NCBI GenBank assembly: GCA_021234155.1
Contig: JAJEKV010000074.1
Span: 956,154 to 1,020,153, forward strand
Reading direction: 5' to 3'
Length of the DNA: 64,000 bases
Origin: Isoetes taiwanensis
Lineage: Eukaryota > Streptophyta > Lycopodiopsida > Isoetales > Isoetaceae
Shown: one piece after another, positions 32,723 through 44,619 of the stretch
Position numbering within the stretch: position 1 is the stretch's first letter
Layout of the letters: every line of letters begins with the position of its first letter
Notes under the pieces: model-generated
Told to the model about the DNA's origin: nothing
Databases searched by the model: none
The model's input: the letters and a program-made list of their open reading frames with translations, nothing else
Translations under genes and position numbers: made by a program

Positions 32723-33640
32723 CTTGTACTATCGACGGGTCTACGAACTATGGTTCATGAACATATGGGAACAAAATCGAAGCTTAAACATATAAAGGTC
32801 TAAAGTCGAGTGTCGAGAACTACGTTAGAAGAAGTCAAATTGAATTCAACTGAGTTGCACTATGACCTCATAGTATTCATACCACTGTCAATGCTATCTA
32901 TATGCTATCTTTGATAGTTGTTAACAGACGTAACAAACATAGTCATTCACCTATAGGTTGGTCGGCAATGGGACACAACCACATAACAGATTACCCCTTG
33001 AGTTCAAGCAAGAAAGATTTCGAAAAGGATTCTAGGCGGCTCCATTTCTAGTCTCCGCTTCGATATTCTCACCCTAAAACTAACATAATAATGGTACAAA
33101 GGTAAAGGAATAACATTAGCGAAAAAAAGAACTTCTTATACAACATTATTCAGAAAAATCACTAGATAGCTAATCTTGGACTCTATATGCCCAGAGGCAT
33201 AGCTCAATCGTGCTCGGAAGGTGCCTTCTCCAATCACATTATAAGATCTAAATTTGCTAGAATTCAAGAAGTCAAAGTTTGCATTGGAGAAGTCATGATC
33301 ACCATGGTGGGCAACACTAATTATGAGATTTTCAACAACTATTTATTTTCCTACGAGTATGCTTCAAAAAACAGTTCCAATGCAGTAACACAAACTCTCT
33401 CAAACTACCCTTAGATTTTTTTTCAATTTCTTAGGTTCTCTCTCAACCCTCTGTGCCTTTAACGCATCATTTTCCTTATCATTTCTAAAAATTATGTGAA
33501 ATTACGTGAATATGTTGTTTGCCATAAGTCCTTGAGAATTCTTTGTGATTTTCAACATTTGTGATATAAGCGACTGCATGAAGCCGACCCTCCAAAATAG
33601 CGTGAAAGATTCCCCTAGATTTCCAAAGATTAGCCCAGGG
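32723..33640. other. No recognisable gene
   Basis: A 75-codon plus frame at 33187-33414 has no recognised motif. Otherwise unassigned. Confidence 0.4.
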
Positions 33641-33645
33641 TTCCA

Positions 33646-34320
33646 TTAGATTGTGCATTATTGAAGGAGGAAGATCGTTGGCAAATAAAAAATAAAAAAT
33701 AGGGATTATACCGTCTATATGAGATTAAACTATAACATTGGACTCATTACAATCTAGAAAGAACAAAGCACTATCATCCTCTGAATCTTATTTTCAGAAA
33801 TCTCAGCAAGGTAAAAGATGGTGCAGAATAATCTCTTCTTCTATGAAGTTTGCATGTTCTGCCTGAAGAGTCTCCCCGATTTGGTATCTGCCAAAATGCA
33901 ACTTGTTATATAGATATTCAAATATAGAAGAAAAACAAAGCAAGACAAACTTCACAAGGATATTATATTTCATGTAAAACGTAGCTTGCATTAGATTGTG
34001 CATTATTGAAGGAGGAAGATCGTTGGCGAATAAAAAATAAAAAATAGGGATTATACCGTCTATATGATATTAGACTATAACAGTGGACTCATGACAATCT
34101 AGAAAGAACAAAGCACTATCATCCTCCGAATCTTATTTTCAGAAATCTCAGCAAGGCAGAAGATGGTGCAAAATAATCTCTTCTTATATGAACTCAAGAG
34201 CCTCCCCGATTTGGTATCTGCCAAAATGCAACTTGTTATATAGATATTCAAATATAGAAGAAAAACAAAGCAAGACAAATTTCACAAGGATATTATATTT
34301 CATGTAAAATGTAGCTTGCA
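33646..34320. repeat. Tandem segmental duplication, unit about 345 bp
   Basis: The segment from TTAGATTGTGCATTATTGAAGG (33646) to CATGTAAAACGTAGCTTGCA (33990) is repeated at 33991-34320. The second copy lacks about 15 bp and has scattered substitutions. A third partial copy of its central part (CCCATTTGGTATCCGCCAAAATGCAACTTG) stands at about 34940-34999. Confidence 0.92.
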
Positions 34321-34461
34321 TAATTTGCAAGTGCTTCGATTTCATGGATGATTTGAACACTTTTTGGCTCATTTGGATCATGAGCTCTTATCTCTGTTAA
34401 CACACCCAGCATTCGACGGGCATGTACTTCGGAAGAGACTTTTGTTGTCGTTGTTCTCGGT

Positions 34462-34722
34462 TCATTTCTCTGTGTTGTTAGTCCATCCTTTTTCTTTAGT
34501 TTCATTGTGAGAAATGCTATCACCCCATCCTTTATCTTTTGTTTCATTGTGAAAAATACTATCACCCCATCTCTTCTCTTCTGTTTCATTGTGAGAAATG
34601 CCATCTTCCCATCCCTTTTCTTTTGTTTCATTGTGAGAAATGCTATCAACCCATCCTTTGCCTTCTGGTTCATTGTCAGAAATGATGTGTTCCTGGATTT
34701 TAACATTGGTTTGTAGTGGCAT
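34462..34722 (-). repeat. Coding minisatellite, 45-bp period, about five units
   Basis: Five 45-bp units lie between about 34490 and 34690. On the minus strand one frame reads repeats of SHNETKEKGWGDSI with small changes. A second frame (34293-34706) reads repeats of AFLTMKQKKRDGKM and continues another 60 codons beyond the array. The 45-bp period keeps both frames open. No protein family recognised, and it may or may not be translated. Confidence 0.75.
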
Positions 34723-34999
34723 CTGATTGGTAGGATGGCATCTTCTAAATTATCCTAATAGTTTCTTCAGAAAAAAAGCATCTATCTAAACAGTTAAGTA
34801 CCACCATTAATTGAATCAGTGCGTGTCTACAGTCTATCAAATATGAAAACAATGACAAAGGAGCCCAAGCACCATTAACTCTCAGAAATGAACAATAAAA
34901 ATTTGAAGAAGGTGCATTTATATCCACGAAGTTCTCCCTCAAGAGTCTTCCCCATTTGGTATCCGCCAAAATGCAACTTGTTATATAGATATTCAAAAT

Positions 35000-36220
35000 A
35001 TTTTTGTACGCAGATTCTAGCATAAAGATTTTAAGTCACAAACAACCTTGTGGGCAAAGTCAATTGAAAAGTCAACCTAAGTTTGAATTAGCAATTGTAG
35101 TTGATCCCTTATACACATTGCTACAACCTACGTTCTTCATTGTTCATGACAATGTGCTTCACACATTTAAATGGAATTAAGTTCATGGTATTGAGAGCAA
35201 CATGGCATGTGGCACTATCGACATATACTCAAAGTTCACCTCTTGTAAGAAAATATAAATGACCCAAATGAATCTTGCTCTTTGAGAGGTATAAACGGGC
35301 TCCCTACGGAATAATTTTCTTGCAAATTCCCTTAGATTCCTTTGAAAGTTCCATTGGGAATATTGCATCAAATGTTCAGGCTCTATAACCAAAGCACTAG
35401 TGGTCGGAGCCCCGGATTTGACGTGAATACATATATAGCCATTTATTTGCATCGCACAAAGACATTCAAAATGTTATATCAACAACACGTTATACCTACA
35501 TTGCTCTTTACCAAGCAAATTATAATTAGCAAAATTTGGAACAATGGTTCACCTACATACATGATGGTTGTGTTTTTGCATTAATTGCCTTGTTCCAAGT
35601 AATGCATACATGAAAAGCAAGTGGAACATGCCTAACTTCAATATGCATTTTGCATATGCATATTCTATAATTTTCCCGCATCCATATATGGTCTGTTCAG
35701 TTTCTTAAATCTTAAATGGGCAATTCTTGGGAAACAAAACACCCAAAAACACCCAATGTATTCATAAGAGCCAAAAAGCATGTTTCAGATGCATTTAATA
35801 AATATTGTGTACAAAATTGTTTCACGCTTCGTCTATACAACGATATTTGGGAAAGTAATGCATTTGATGAGGGCACAGGCTTGCTCATTGTTTCAAGAGT
35901 TTTAGCCTTTTCGCTCTGAAGCAATCACAACTGCTTGGAAATAGTTTGTAGTATCTTCAAAACGTGCTACCGGTTATCACCTGTGCATCTTGGTTCTTAA
36001 TGTTGTGGCAACCTTCCTACAAATTGGTAGACCCGCAGTTATTTGTGCCTTTGATGATCTTCATCGCTTGCTTGAGGCTGCCCTACGTAACCCCCCGTGT
36101 GAATATGCACCCAAACCAAAGGGGGTTTCAGGGGGATTTTGATTTAAATGTGTTGGATGCAATAATTTGTGTTAATTAGTATTAATGGTAGTGATGTGGT
36201 CGTGTTATATTAAAAAAAAA
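35000..36220. other. No recognisable gene
   Basis: Several frames of 60-100 codons lie on both strands, overlapping each other, none with recognisable motifs. Confidence 0.4.
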
Positions 36221-36226
36221 AAATTT

Positions 36227-36241
36227 GGGCCCTTCGGGCCC
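36227..36241. repeat. Short GC palindrome
   Basis: GGGCCCTTCGGGCCC, two copies of the self-complementary hexamer around TTC, in an otherwise AT-rich setting after a poly(A) run. Looser echoes (GGCCTTCGGGC, TTCGGCACTAAGGATGGC) follow to 36310. It may be the end of an unidentified repeat. Confidence 0.6.
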
Positions 36242-36309
36242 TAATAAAGGCCTTCGGGCATTAAGGATGGCATAAATGCTCTTGGGCACTTTCGGCACTA
36301 AGGATGGCA

Positions 36310-37740
36310 ATTTTAGAAACACTTATGCATGTAACAACTTTAAAAATACAGGAGAATGAGATAAGCCCTAACAAAAGCAAACTTAGGTAAATAACCGTAG
36401 GAGTTTGCTCCCAAAGTCCTTATGACAAGAAACATTCTTCGGTGCTTGTGTCCATATGCTACATGAAGTAGAGAATGCAAGGGAAGGATAATGAGAATAG
36501 GAGAACTTGGTACACCTCCTTATTGGAAATAGGAGAACTTGATACACCTCCCTATTGGATTATGCTCTTACATCTCAGAACCATGCATCAATTTTCGACT
36601 CATATGACTAAGGCATGAACAGCCGGTGTCTTCTTCACAGCCACAAAAAGGATTTAATAGATTTGAAAGAATGCATTTGAGAATAGAAGGATTTGGCAAC
36701 ATATGTGATGATGTTATCAATCCATTCAATTCTAATTTCCAATCCAAGGTCCTCCTCCTACCATTCCCCACCTTGTGCCATTTCACCACGGATTCTACGA
36801 CATCTCCCTTTGCTTCAAATCTTCTACAATTTCCATGACTTCTCCCCTTATTATTTCTATGACTAGAATTGATCATGTTAACAAAAGAATTTAGGGAAAA
36901 AAATACTCAACGACCTTTTTAGGTCACTGATCGTTCAACCGGATAGAAGACTTCCAGCCTTCGATTCTTCTATTTCTGGTCTGGTCGAGATCTCTAAGCA
37001 GCAAATCGGTCCCTGGGACCTTGATTCCGACCTCCTGGGTTCAAGTCCGACCTGATTTGATGACGATTTGGCTGTGGCTTACATCGACCTGCACACTTGA
37101 TCCGTCTCATATAAATTATAAAATCTTCGCTTATGCTCTCCGATTTAGTAATTTCGGCCCTTGTAGACAAATTTCAGCCACTCAGAAGGCTGTTCCGACC
37201 TGTGTGAGGTCATTTCCAGAGTTTTGCCACTGTTTCTTATTACAGGGTTTTCCGGTTTATCCCAGACCATGCCATCCTTATGCTACCAGATCCAATCTTC
37301 TTCAGCCAATACAAAAAACCCAGCATCTAAAGCTTACTACAGCTCAATTATACTTGGGTCACATACATCTGAGGCAGAACGGTTTTTGTGCTGGTTTAGG
37401 ACATCTGTTGCTACCACAGATACACAAAGGTGGAAAAGTTTAGGGCATCCGATTGCAGGGGTTTTGGCAGAATATGCAAAACGAAGGCCATGCAAGGCAT
37501 AAACAGTGTACAAGAGAAAGAAGGCATGAATCTGTCAATGATTCCCCTGTTTTGAAAGGCAGAAACTAAAGCTGGCCTATAGCTGCACAAGCAACCAACA
37601 GATACATGCTCGAAATCTGCTTTTCCAACAAATTCATGCTCAGATTTGTTGCTTACAAAACTGAATTAACAATAAAAAACATTAAGCTAACCAAGCGTCA
37701 TACCTAGCGCAACAATCCACTCGCCAGCAACAAATCGAGA
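36310..37740. other. No recognised gene; unassigned open frames
   Basis: A minus frame at 36568-36876 (Cys-rich near its end) and overlapping plus frames at 37021-37443 and 37224-37502 are open but unrecognised. GGTTCAAGTCC at 37038-37048 resembles a Pol III B-box, without a convincing A-box. Confidence 0.35.
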
Positions 37741-37741
37741 T

Positions 37742-37798
37742 GGCAAAAGTTTTGAGCGGGGGCAAAAGTTATGAGCGAGGGCAAAAGTTATGAGCTTT
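37742..37798. repeat. Three-copy repeat, period 19 bp
   Basis: GGCAAAAGTTNTGAGCGNG starts at 37742, 37761 and 37780. No function inferred. Confidence 0.85.
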
Positions 37799-37799
37799 T

Positions 37800-38900
37800 T
37801 GATGTATATGCATAAAGCATTTACAACCGTTGGATTGTTTAACCCAACCCAAATCAACGAACTAAAAAGTGCGCACTCTAGAAATACTATTTAGTATGAC
37901 TCTATGAATACAACACCTAAATCATAGAAAAACCATGTGAAAAAACGTATAAAACTACAAAAGTAACCCCCTGTTATAATGCTACATATTGCACTTGCAC
38001 AACCTCATATATAACCAAAATAAGAGGGTTGCAAGGCAAGTTCTCAGGCAACAGTTTTGACTGGCTGCTTGTTAGCTGACCCACATTGGCACGGAACAAA
38101 TTTCATGAATACCCCAAATGATTGGCTCATGAATATTGATGAGTTAAGGCATATTTGGTATGCTCAGACCCTGAAGATGTTACATATCAGTATAAATAGG
38201 CAGAATATTATGCACATATGGGTGGCTCTCAATATATGGGTACATATAACGGTCAGAAACTCCATCATCTTAAGTAGTTATAGAGCATTTCAAGACGAAC
38301 TCGCTTGTTTGGCATTATCCCGTGGACTAAATATTCTTATCATTGGAGTTGCATGCAACCTGGTTGTCAAGTTAGAGCCAATCAATTTGAGCTTCAATCT
38401 GCATATCATCTTACATGTCATACCACAAAGCGCAGGATAAAGATTTGAAAGGAACAGACCCATCGGCAACTCCCACAAGATATGGGAATAAAGTTCAACA
38501 GGATAAATAAAGCGGTTCTTCTAGAAGGTGGTCAACAACTAAGATGCCAAAATTGGCAAGTTGTAATTTTGAACCGCTCTCCACATGCATCATTTGAGAC
38601 ATTTTAATATCTTAAAGGATTGTGGACCAACGATATGATCTCGAGCATATTGAAGCATGGCAATCTTTTGTTGAAGAGTCCTTAAAAACAAATGCCACGA
38701 GCATTTTACGAAAAGGAAGTCTTTGATCGGTTTAGAGACAAAAGCTTATAAAGCAAAAGCGAATCGCAAAAAGTCAAAGTCTTGAAAGGCAAATAGAGAC
38801 AACAAAAAGTAAACACTAGAGTTGAACACTACCCGAACTCTAGCAAAGATAATGTGTGCCCTTGCATGGTTCAAGGCATAAATGCCTAGTGCCCGGTTCC
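37800..38900. other. No recognisable gene
   Basis: Frames at 38057-38440 (plus) and 38290-38478 (minus) show no family motif. Confidence 0.4.
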
Positions 38901-38904
38901 AAAT

Positions 38905-39222
38905 TTACTCAATAGAATAGAATGCCTCAAAGTTACTCAAGAATATAGAATGCCCAAAGCCTTTGGGAAATGGACTATGTTTAGAAACATCAAAGGTTAA
39001 AACGACATTAACCCGATCTTTAGAGTCAAAAATAGAATTCCATTGGTTGTCCAAACCGATGATTGTGGTCACGTCCAATAAGTGCATGAAGTCACGTAAA
39101 TATCTGACCTTAAGAAGTTGAGAGGGGCCTTGGAAAGATAATGGATCATTGATTTCAAGGAGAGATACGGTAAGCAAAAGCTTCGCCATGTCTCCGCATC
39201 CACCGTAGTAGCGATCCTTCAA
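38905..39222 (-). other. Unrecognised minus-strand frame, coding-like
   Basis: A 105-codon frame with balanced composition (for example ITEINDP-like LLEINDPLSFQGPSQLLKV). It abuts a 46-bp tandem repeat on its 5' side. I do not recognise the protein. It could be a transposon relic. Confidence 0.25.
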
Positions 39223-39312
39223 TGTTACCCCCTAAACTAGAAGCTAAATGGAAAGGTTTACCTTGCAATGTTACCCCTAAACTAGAAGCTAAATGGAAAG
39301 GTTTACCTTGCA
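39221..39312. repeat. Two-copy tandem repeat, period 46 bp
   Basis: AATGTTACCCCCTAAACTAGAAGCTAAATGG at 39221 recurs at 39267 (one C fewer in the run). The following AAAGGTTTACCTTGCA is also shared. The copies are nearly identical, so the duplication is recent. Confidence 0.92.
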
Positions 39313-39969
39313 AAGAACAGCGCGTGCCCTTCAAAAAAAAAACTACTCTTACAACTCTAAATATGGTAGTTACCCCAATGTCCGGACACTCGAACTCCTT
39401 AAACAGCCCTAGACTTACGAAAAAAAAAGGCAAGAGGAATGTCCAGATATTTACTGCAACAAAACAATCGGATATAAGAACAGGGTTGCCAAGATAATCA
39501 TAGCTGGAGAAATTTTGTCCGCTGTTCCAAAAAATGTGGATGCTTCAAAATATTATTTTTTCAATTGCAAGAATCAAGGCACGCTTGAACACGCCGGTAC
39601 AAAGTCTGTATGTATATGCAAATGAAGCAACGAAACAGGAGATAAGAGGAAGATCAATACTTTGTTGCGAGGAGCCGCTATACCATCGAAATAGCGTACC
39701 GGATGACTTATTTGACCATGTAGCAAATATTTGTCTAGTATTGGTGAGGCAATTCCAGATCCAAAAGGAAATCCCAATCTAGTTTGATCTAGCCTAATAT
39801 TTGCACCACATAAACCATGACCATTTTGTCTACAATTCTCACCAAAGCATTATTTAGATGTTGTGAAAAGAAAAGAATGGATCGTGGAATATGAAGGAAT
39901 AAGTAGAAAGCAATACTTCAAACTACACACCGGTTTATCCAGCCATTACGGTGATCGTTCCATTGCTCA
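39313..39969. other. No recognisable gene
   Basis: Overlapping short frames only. Confidence 0.4.
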
Positions 39970-40105
39970 TCTATAAAAGGTCGCAAAGCGACATTATCCA
40001 ACCGGATCTCGGGTTTGAATATGCGGTCTTGCACACGCATTCAACATGAAACATTTAGATATGTTATATAACCAAGTAAAGATAGATAGATAGATATTGC
40101 ATACC
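39970..40105 (+). mobile_element. Possible SINE remnant with GATA tail
   Basis: A B-box-like CGGGTTTGAATATGCGG (about 40011-40027) follows weak A-box-like sequence. The segment ends with AAGTAAAGATAGATAGATAGATA. Same architecture as the SINE at 16.6 kb but strongly decayed. Confidence 0.4.
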
Positions 40106-41740
40106 ATGAAGAGCGAGTGGTGGAAGGTCAAGCGGTAGATCTTGGCTTTGCAAGAAACCGCCCGTAAAATGACCATCTCGATAATCTTTGCAAATTGTTA
40201 TCAAGCGACGACATTAGCATAGAGTACAAAATACATCACTCACACAACCATAAACCCGACGTACATGAAGATAAAATGTAATGCAAGACAATGATGCAAG
40301 CCAACCTTCAATTTTGGAAGACTCCGATGGATTACGCACCTGTTGCATATCTCTAAGAAATTATTCTTCCACTAGAAGGAAGAAAGTGGAATCTCTGGCC
40401 AGAATCGCTTGCTCCACCTGTCCAAACACAACAGAAAAAAAGATGCACGAGCAACAAAAACAACATCTCTACATTATGTTCTATTTCGGTCTTTGCCAAG
40501 CATTTTACCTAATGTTTGCCTAACTTCTTGCCGAAGCTCGGCGGCCAGTCATAGCTAATAGCGATTACAAAGCCCTAATAAAGATCACCGGGCTTCCCAT
40601 GCCCGACAAATCGTCAAACTACGGTATGGTCCGTCAACAAAACAAAAAGCGTTAACACTATTTCTTTGCCTAGATAACAACAAAAATGAAGTAATATGCA
40701 AACTAGCAAACTAACAAACTAAGAACTCAATACACTTTCGGATGTGTTCATGATCTCACAAATTAACAGTTGAATTTGCAATGAGAATCCTCCTCAAAAC
40801 ATCTGCCCAAGATCAATATTGATCATTTCAAAACTTCATGTCTTCATTTATAGGATTAACAACAATTCTAAACTTTTCCAAAAACTTGAGCTAGACACAC
40901 TATCTACACCTATGGATGCATACATACCGGAATGTTGCTCAAGACTTCGGTGGACGCGTCAAGTTGACAGAGCACAACGATGAAGTAAGACGAGAATTAA
41001 AACCGACAACATATAGAAGGATCTAGCATATATCCATTTCTCGCTTTGCCACTTGAGACTGAGAAGGTAAGCTTGCCCCAGAAGAGGATACAATGTCTGT
41101 AAGGACTGCAATGAATTGCTAGGTCACAGGCGCTGGATTTGCATCCATTGTCTAGAGGTTCATGCCAGTTGTATGACCGTAATGTGTGTTTGATCCTGAA
41201 TATATTTGATAACCCCTTGAAGTAGCAATTGTCATCCTGACAATCTGGAGAGTCCAGATCATTTACCTGTCAATGCGCATTGGAAGTTCAGCTACTATAC
41301 ATTAGCAAGACAAAAAGATGTAGTTGATATAAACCACAATTACTGAAGAACCTCGGCGTCTAAACTAGAGACCTCCCCGCCTAAACCAATACTGCTGATA
41401 TTTGTACAAAAGCATTGTGTCTGCAATCATTTCCTGAACACTCGAATATCAAAGTACCATGGAACCGAAGAGCAAAGAACAAAAATGAAAAAAATGTCAA
41501 TAGACGGTTTACCTGTAAGCCTAGTTCGTCATTCCGGAAAGATAAACATTAATGTGAAAGACTTAAGTTTTAAAACCGAGTAAAACTCCCACTAAAGTGA
41601 AGAAATCCATTTTGCGGATACTAAACCCAATGCCGACCTATTTCCGGTCGAATCCCAAGAAAAGGCGGTCGGCCGTTTAGGGTTCCCATACAAATCCGCG
41701 CATCCCAAATCTTACTAACCCCAGGACCAGTTCAACATTT
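40106..41740. other. No recognisable gene
   Basis: Unassigned sequence with short frames and no recognised RNA gene. Confidence 0.4.
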
Positions 41741-41949
41741 TGCCGGATTGGCCTTGTTGCACCGCCATTGTAGAGTGAAGCGCCATTGTAGACTCGAAGC
41801 AATAAATGTGCGGTATACCAAATATTTAATTTCTATAGACACCTACACCTCTACTGAACCCAAAGCATTAAGATTACATTTAATTCCCACCTTAGATTTT
41901 TTGCCACTTACACACCTCCAATGCCACTTCACCTCATAGCATTAAATGC

Positions 41950-42265
41950 AATAGATAAACAAAGGTGCTTGGGGTACAATGACGTGGCTTCGTCCGGGCC
42001 GTTGGATCTCACAATCTGCAAATCCAATGGCCCATATTAAAAGCCCCAAATAGGGGGGGGGATCATGAGATGGCCCCATCTGAACCGTAGATCTTGCACC
42101 TTCGATGGCTGAAGTCGTGACACCTCAATCTTTATACCCAAGGGGGGTGCTTGGGGTGGTTTGGCATGTTTTCATCTCAACCGTTGATCTCAAAAAATGG
42201 ACGGCTGCGGCGGCGACACCAAAATCTCTAGATATAAGGGGGGTGCTTATATAATTGTATATATA
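41950..42265. repeat. Three irregular repeats of a GGTGCTTGGGG / CCGTTGATCTC module
   Basis: GGTGCTTGGGGTACAATG .. GCCGTTGGATCTCACAA, GATCATGAGATGG .. ACCGTAGATCTTGCACC and GGTGCTTGGGGTGG .. ACCGTTGATCTCAAAAA repeat at spacing of about 100-170 bp, and GGGGGGTGCTTATAT closes the set at 42238. Modules of this kind occur in plant LTRs and promoters, but the assignment is not certain. Confidence 0.45.
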
Positions 42266-42429
42266 TAAGGGATATGGCAATTTTTACATATGATCTTTTT
42301 CCAAGGGAAGTGTAATCCTAAAAAATTAAAAGCACATGGCAACTGATGAAAAGAAGCTTAAGGCATCATTTAGCATTTTGCATTTTATATTGTTATTGTT
42401 TTGATTGATAAATAAAGTTTATCTTCCTT

Positions 42430-43055
42430 CCCAAGCTTTGGGATGCAGATGCTCTGACGCACGTTAAACTGGCACACTATCAACATCAACTCAATCCTAG
42501 GCTCACGAGAGGCCCACACCAGTACTTGTACACCCATTTGCCCATGAGGAAGCGTAGACTTATAGCTTCCATTCGCACGTGTGCACATCGTCTCCGCATT
42601 GAGACAGGACGTTGGGCTCGGGAAGCACGGGAGGAAAGGCTTTGCCAGTGTTGCCACCAGGGCGCCATTGAGGATGAATGTCATGCCCTCCACATCTGCC
42701 CAGCGTTTGCCCATATCCAAGAGCGGTATATTTGATTACTAGTGCCTGGCCAACCATTGCATGAGTTATTGAATACGGCGTCAATGGTTTTGTTGGGGTC
42801 ATACCTCCAGGAGGCTATGGATGCACGGACTCAGTTGTGTCCTCTGGAACAGTATTGAACTGTCCTATACAATTGTACAATGCGCCAGCATGCTTATTAC
42901 TTGCTAAGGTTTTCCCTCGAAACCCTTCGGGCAGGGGATTTTTAATCCCCGGCAAGTATGTCACGCTTCTTTGCTCTCGTTTTGTTTGGGTCCCATAGGC
43001 CAATCGGTCTCCGTGGACGATGAAAAATCTATTCTATTCTATTCTATTCTTAAAA
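42430..43055 (+). mobile_element. LINE 3' end with TTCTA tail (plus strand)
   Basis: 42526-42735 encodes the LINE C-terminal block KRRLIASIRTCAHRLRIETG, then RWAREAREERLCQCC and IEDECHALHICPAF, a CCHC-like knuckle usual at the end of non-L1 LINE ORF2. After a stop at 42733-42735 the same frame continues LLVPGQPLHELLNTASMVLL. The 3' UTR then has CAGCATGCTTATTAC, CGAAACCCTTCGGGCAGGGG, TTGGGTCCCATAGG, CGTGGACGATG and TCTATTCTATTCTATTCTATTCT (about 43028-43050). It is 5'-truncated. Best preserved 3' end of this family in the window. Confidence 0.88.
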
Positions 43056-44560
43056 AAAAACAAAAACTAACATGTCTCTCGGGGTTTTAGGTCCCCATTA
43101 CTAGACCTATGTTACTAAACCATGTTGTCTTTGCTCATCTGAATTATGATGACAAGAAAGTCTCTAAGCATATAGGTGTAAATTATATTTGCCACTGATC
43201 AATAATCACAGGTCACTTATACGCGCTTGATGGAATTACAAAAAAGTCCCATAAGAGACATTATCATTCTTCAAAGTAGCTCAAAGATATAGAAACACGA
43301 ACATAGAAACTACTAAAAGAGTTAAATGCCATGTTTAACTTCGAGCCTAAATATCGTATGATGAGATAGATTTTATGACCAGGGTAAGGAAATTTCTTCG
43401 AGAATCGGTCTTCTATATGACAGACGAATGGGAAGAATCAAATATATGAATTGCTCAAAACAAATGGATCTCGACTTGTGGCTCATATAAACGAAGTAAA
43501 CATAGCCTTGTAAGAACTTCTATAGCAATGCCAAGCCATCTTTTCTCTCTGCAGGTTAAAACCAATTTATAAGCTGGTCGCCCATGCACAATCGTAGAAG
43601 CCCATTGCAACTAATGATATAAGTCACATTATTGTGCACAAACTAGAATGGAGATATTTAATACATAGCAAACAAATGCTTCCATCAGTAATCTATAGAT
43701 CTTCTGTTGCAATTTTTTCCCTTGAACATGATGGCAAATAAGACTCAATGTTAAAAACAAGTGTCACTACCAGTTCTTTCCAGATTCATGAGTTGTAGCA
43801 TTGTTGCAGAATCCTTCATTTCTCTACGCAATATTCATTAACGAATCTTACTCTAATGACAAAACAAGTCTAGGTATTATAAAAACTATGAAAACCTAGA
43901 TTACGTCCTTAATGGCCACCTGGAGACCTAAGAAAAATGAATTTTTAACATGAAGATGGTTCATAGGGTAGGATTTGAGAGCTTTTTCGATTTGTTCCGG
44001 CATCTAAAGCAAGCAATCTTGGCCTTGAGAACCATGCAGAGAGAAACAATCTAGCTGTTGCAGAGGAAAACAACCTAACATCGAATAAAAATAGAGATCA
44101 AGAATCCAGACGCTCCTTCTCCTAACGCGCGCATAACTGATTATAATTTTCATTAATTTTTCTGGCTGTGGATGGAATCAAATGGTGAAAGAATCATCCA
44201 CATTCTAAAAAAAATCGGCATGGCTGCAACCTCGATAGCCTCAGAATGCTTGGAACCCAGGACGGGCATTTGCACAAAATGCTATAAAAAAACCTTCATT
44301 TTGTTGCCACAAGGGAAGATCAGTGGATTAATCTAAGGTATGGCTGCAAAATGACCAATGCGGATCTCTATTACTAGATCTGGCTCTATCGCTGTCGTAT
44401 CCGATGGTTAAACTTCCATCGTCATAACCCTTAGAGCTTCTCCATCACCATAATCTGGCACTGCCACCGCCGTTGAACAAAATATGTGTGTCCTATTTGA
44501 GCTCTATATATTCTAGGCCACATCACCATACAATCTACATTAGTAGGCTTGTATGCACCT
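43056..44560. other. No recognisable gene
   Basis: AT-rich sequence with no frame of note. Confidence 0.45.
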
Positions 44561-44619
44561 AGTGTGGGGCATGACCAAGTTATTTATATAATAGCTAACC
44601 GAAGGAGGGAACCCATTTC

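Noticed and set aside
33646-34999. CRISPR-like array
   Set aside because: Units are contiguous tandem duplications of different lengths without regular unique spacers, and the genome is eukaryotic.
37038-37048. GGTTCAAGTCC as a tRNA or SINE B-box
   Set aside because: No A-box at the right distance, no cloverleaf and no tail repeat downstream.
39155-39433. 92-codon minus frame with QGKPFHLASSLG repeated
   Set aside because: The repeat follows from the 46-bp DNA tandem duplication, which changes frame by one base per unit except for a one-base indel. There is no evidence of a protein.
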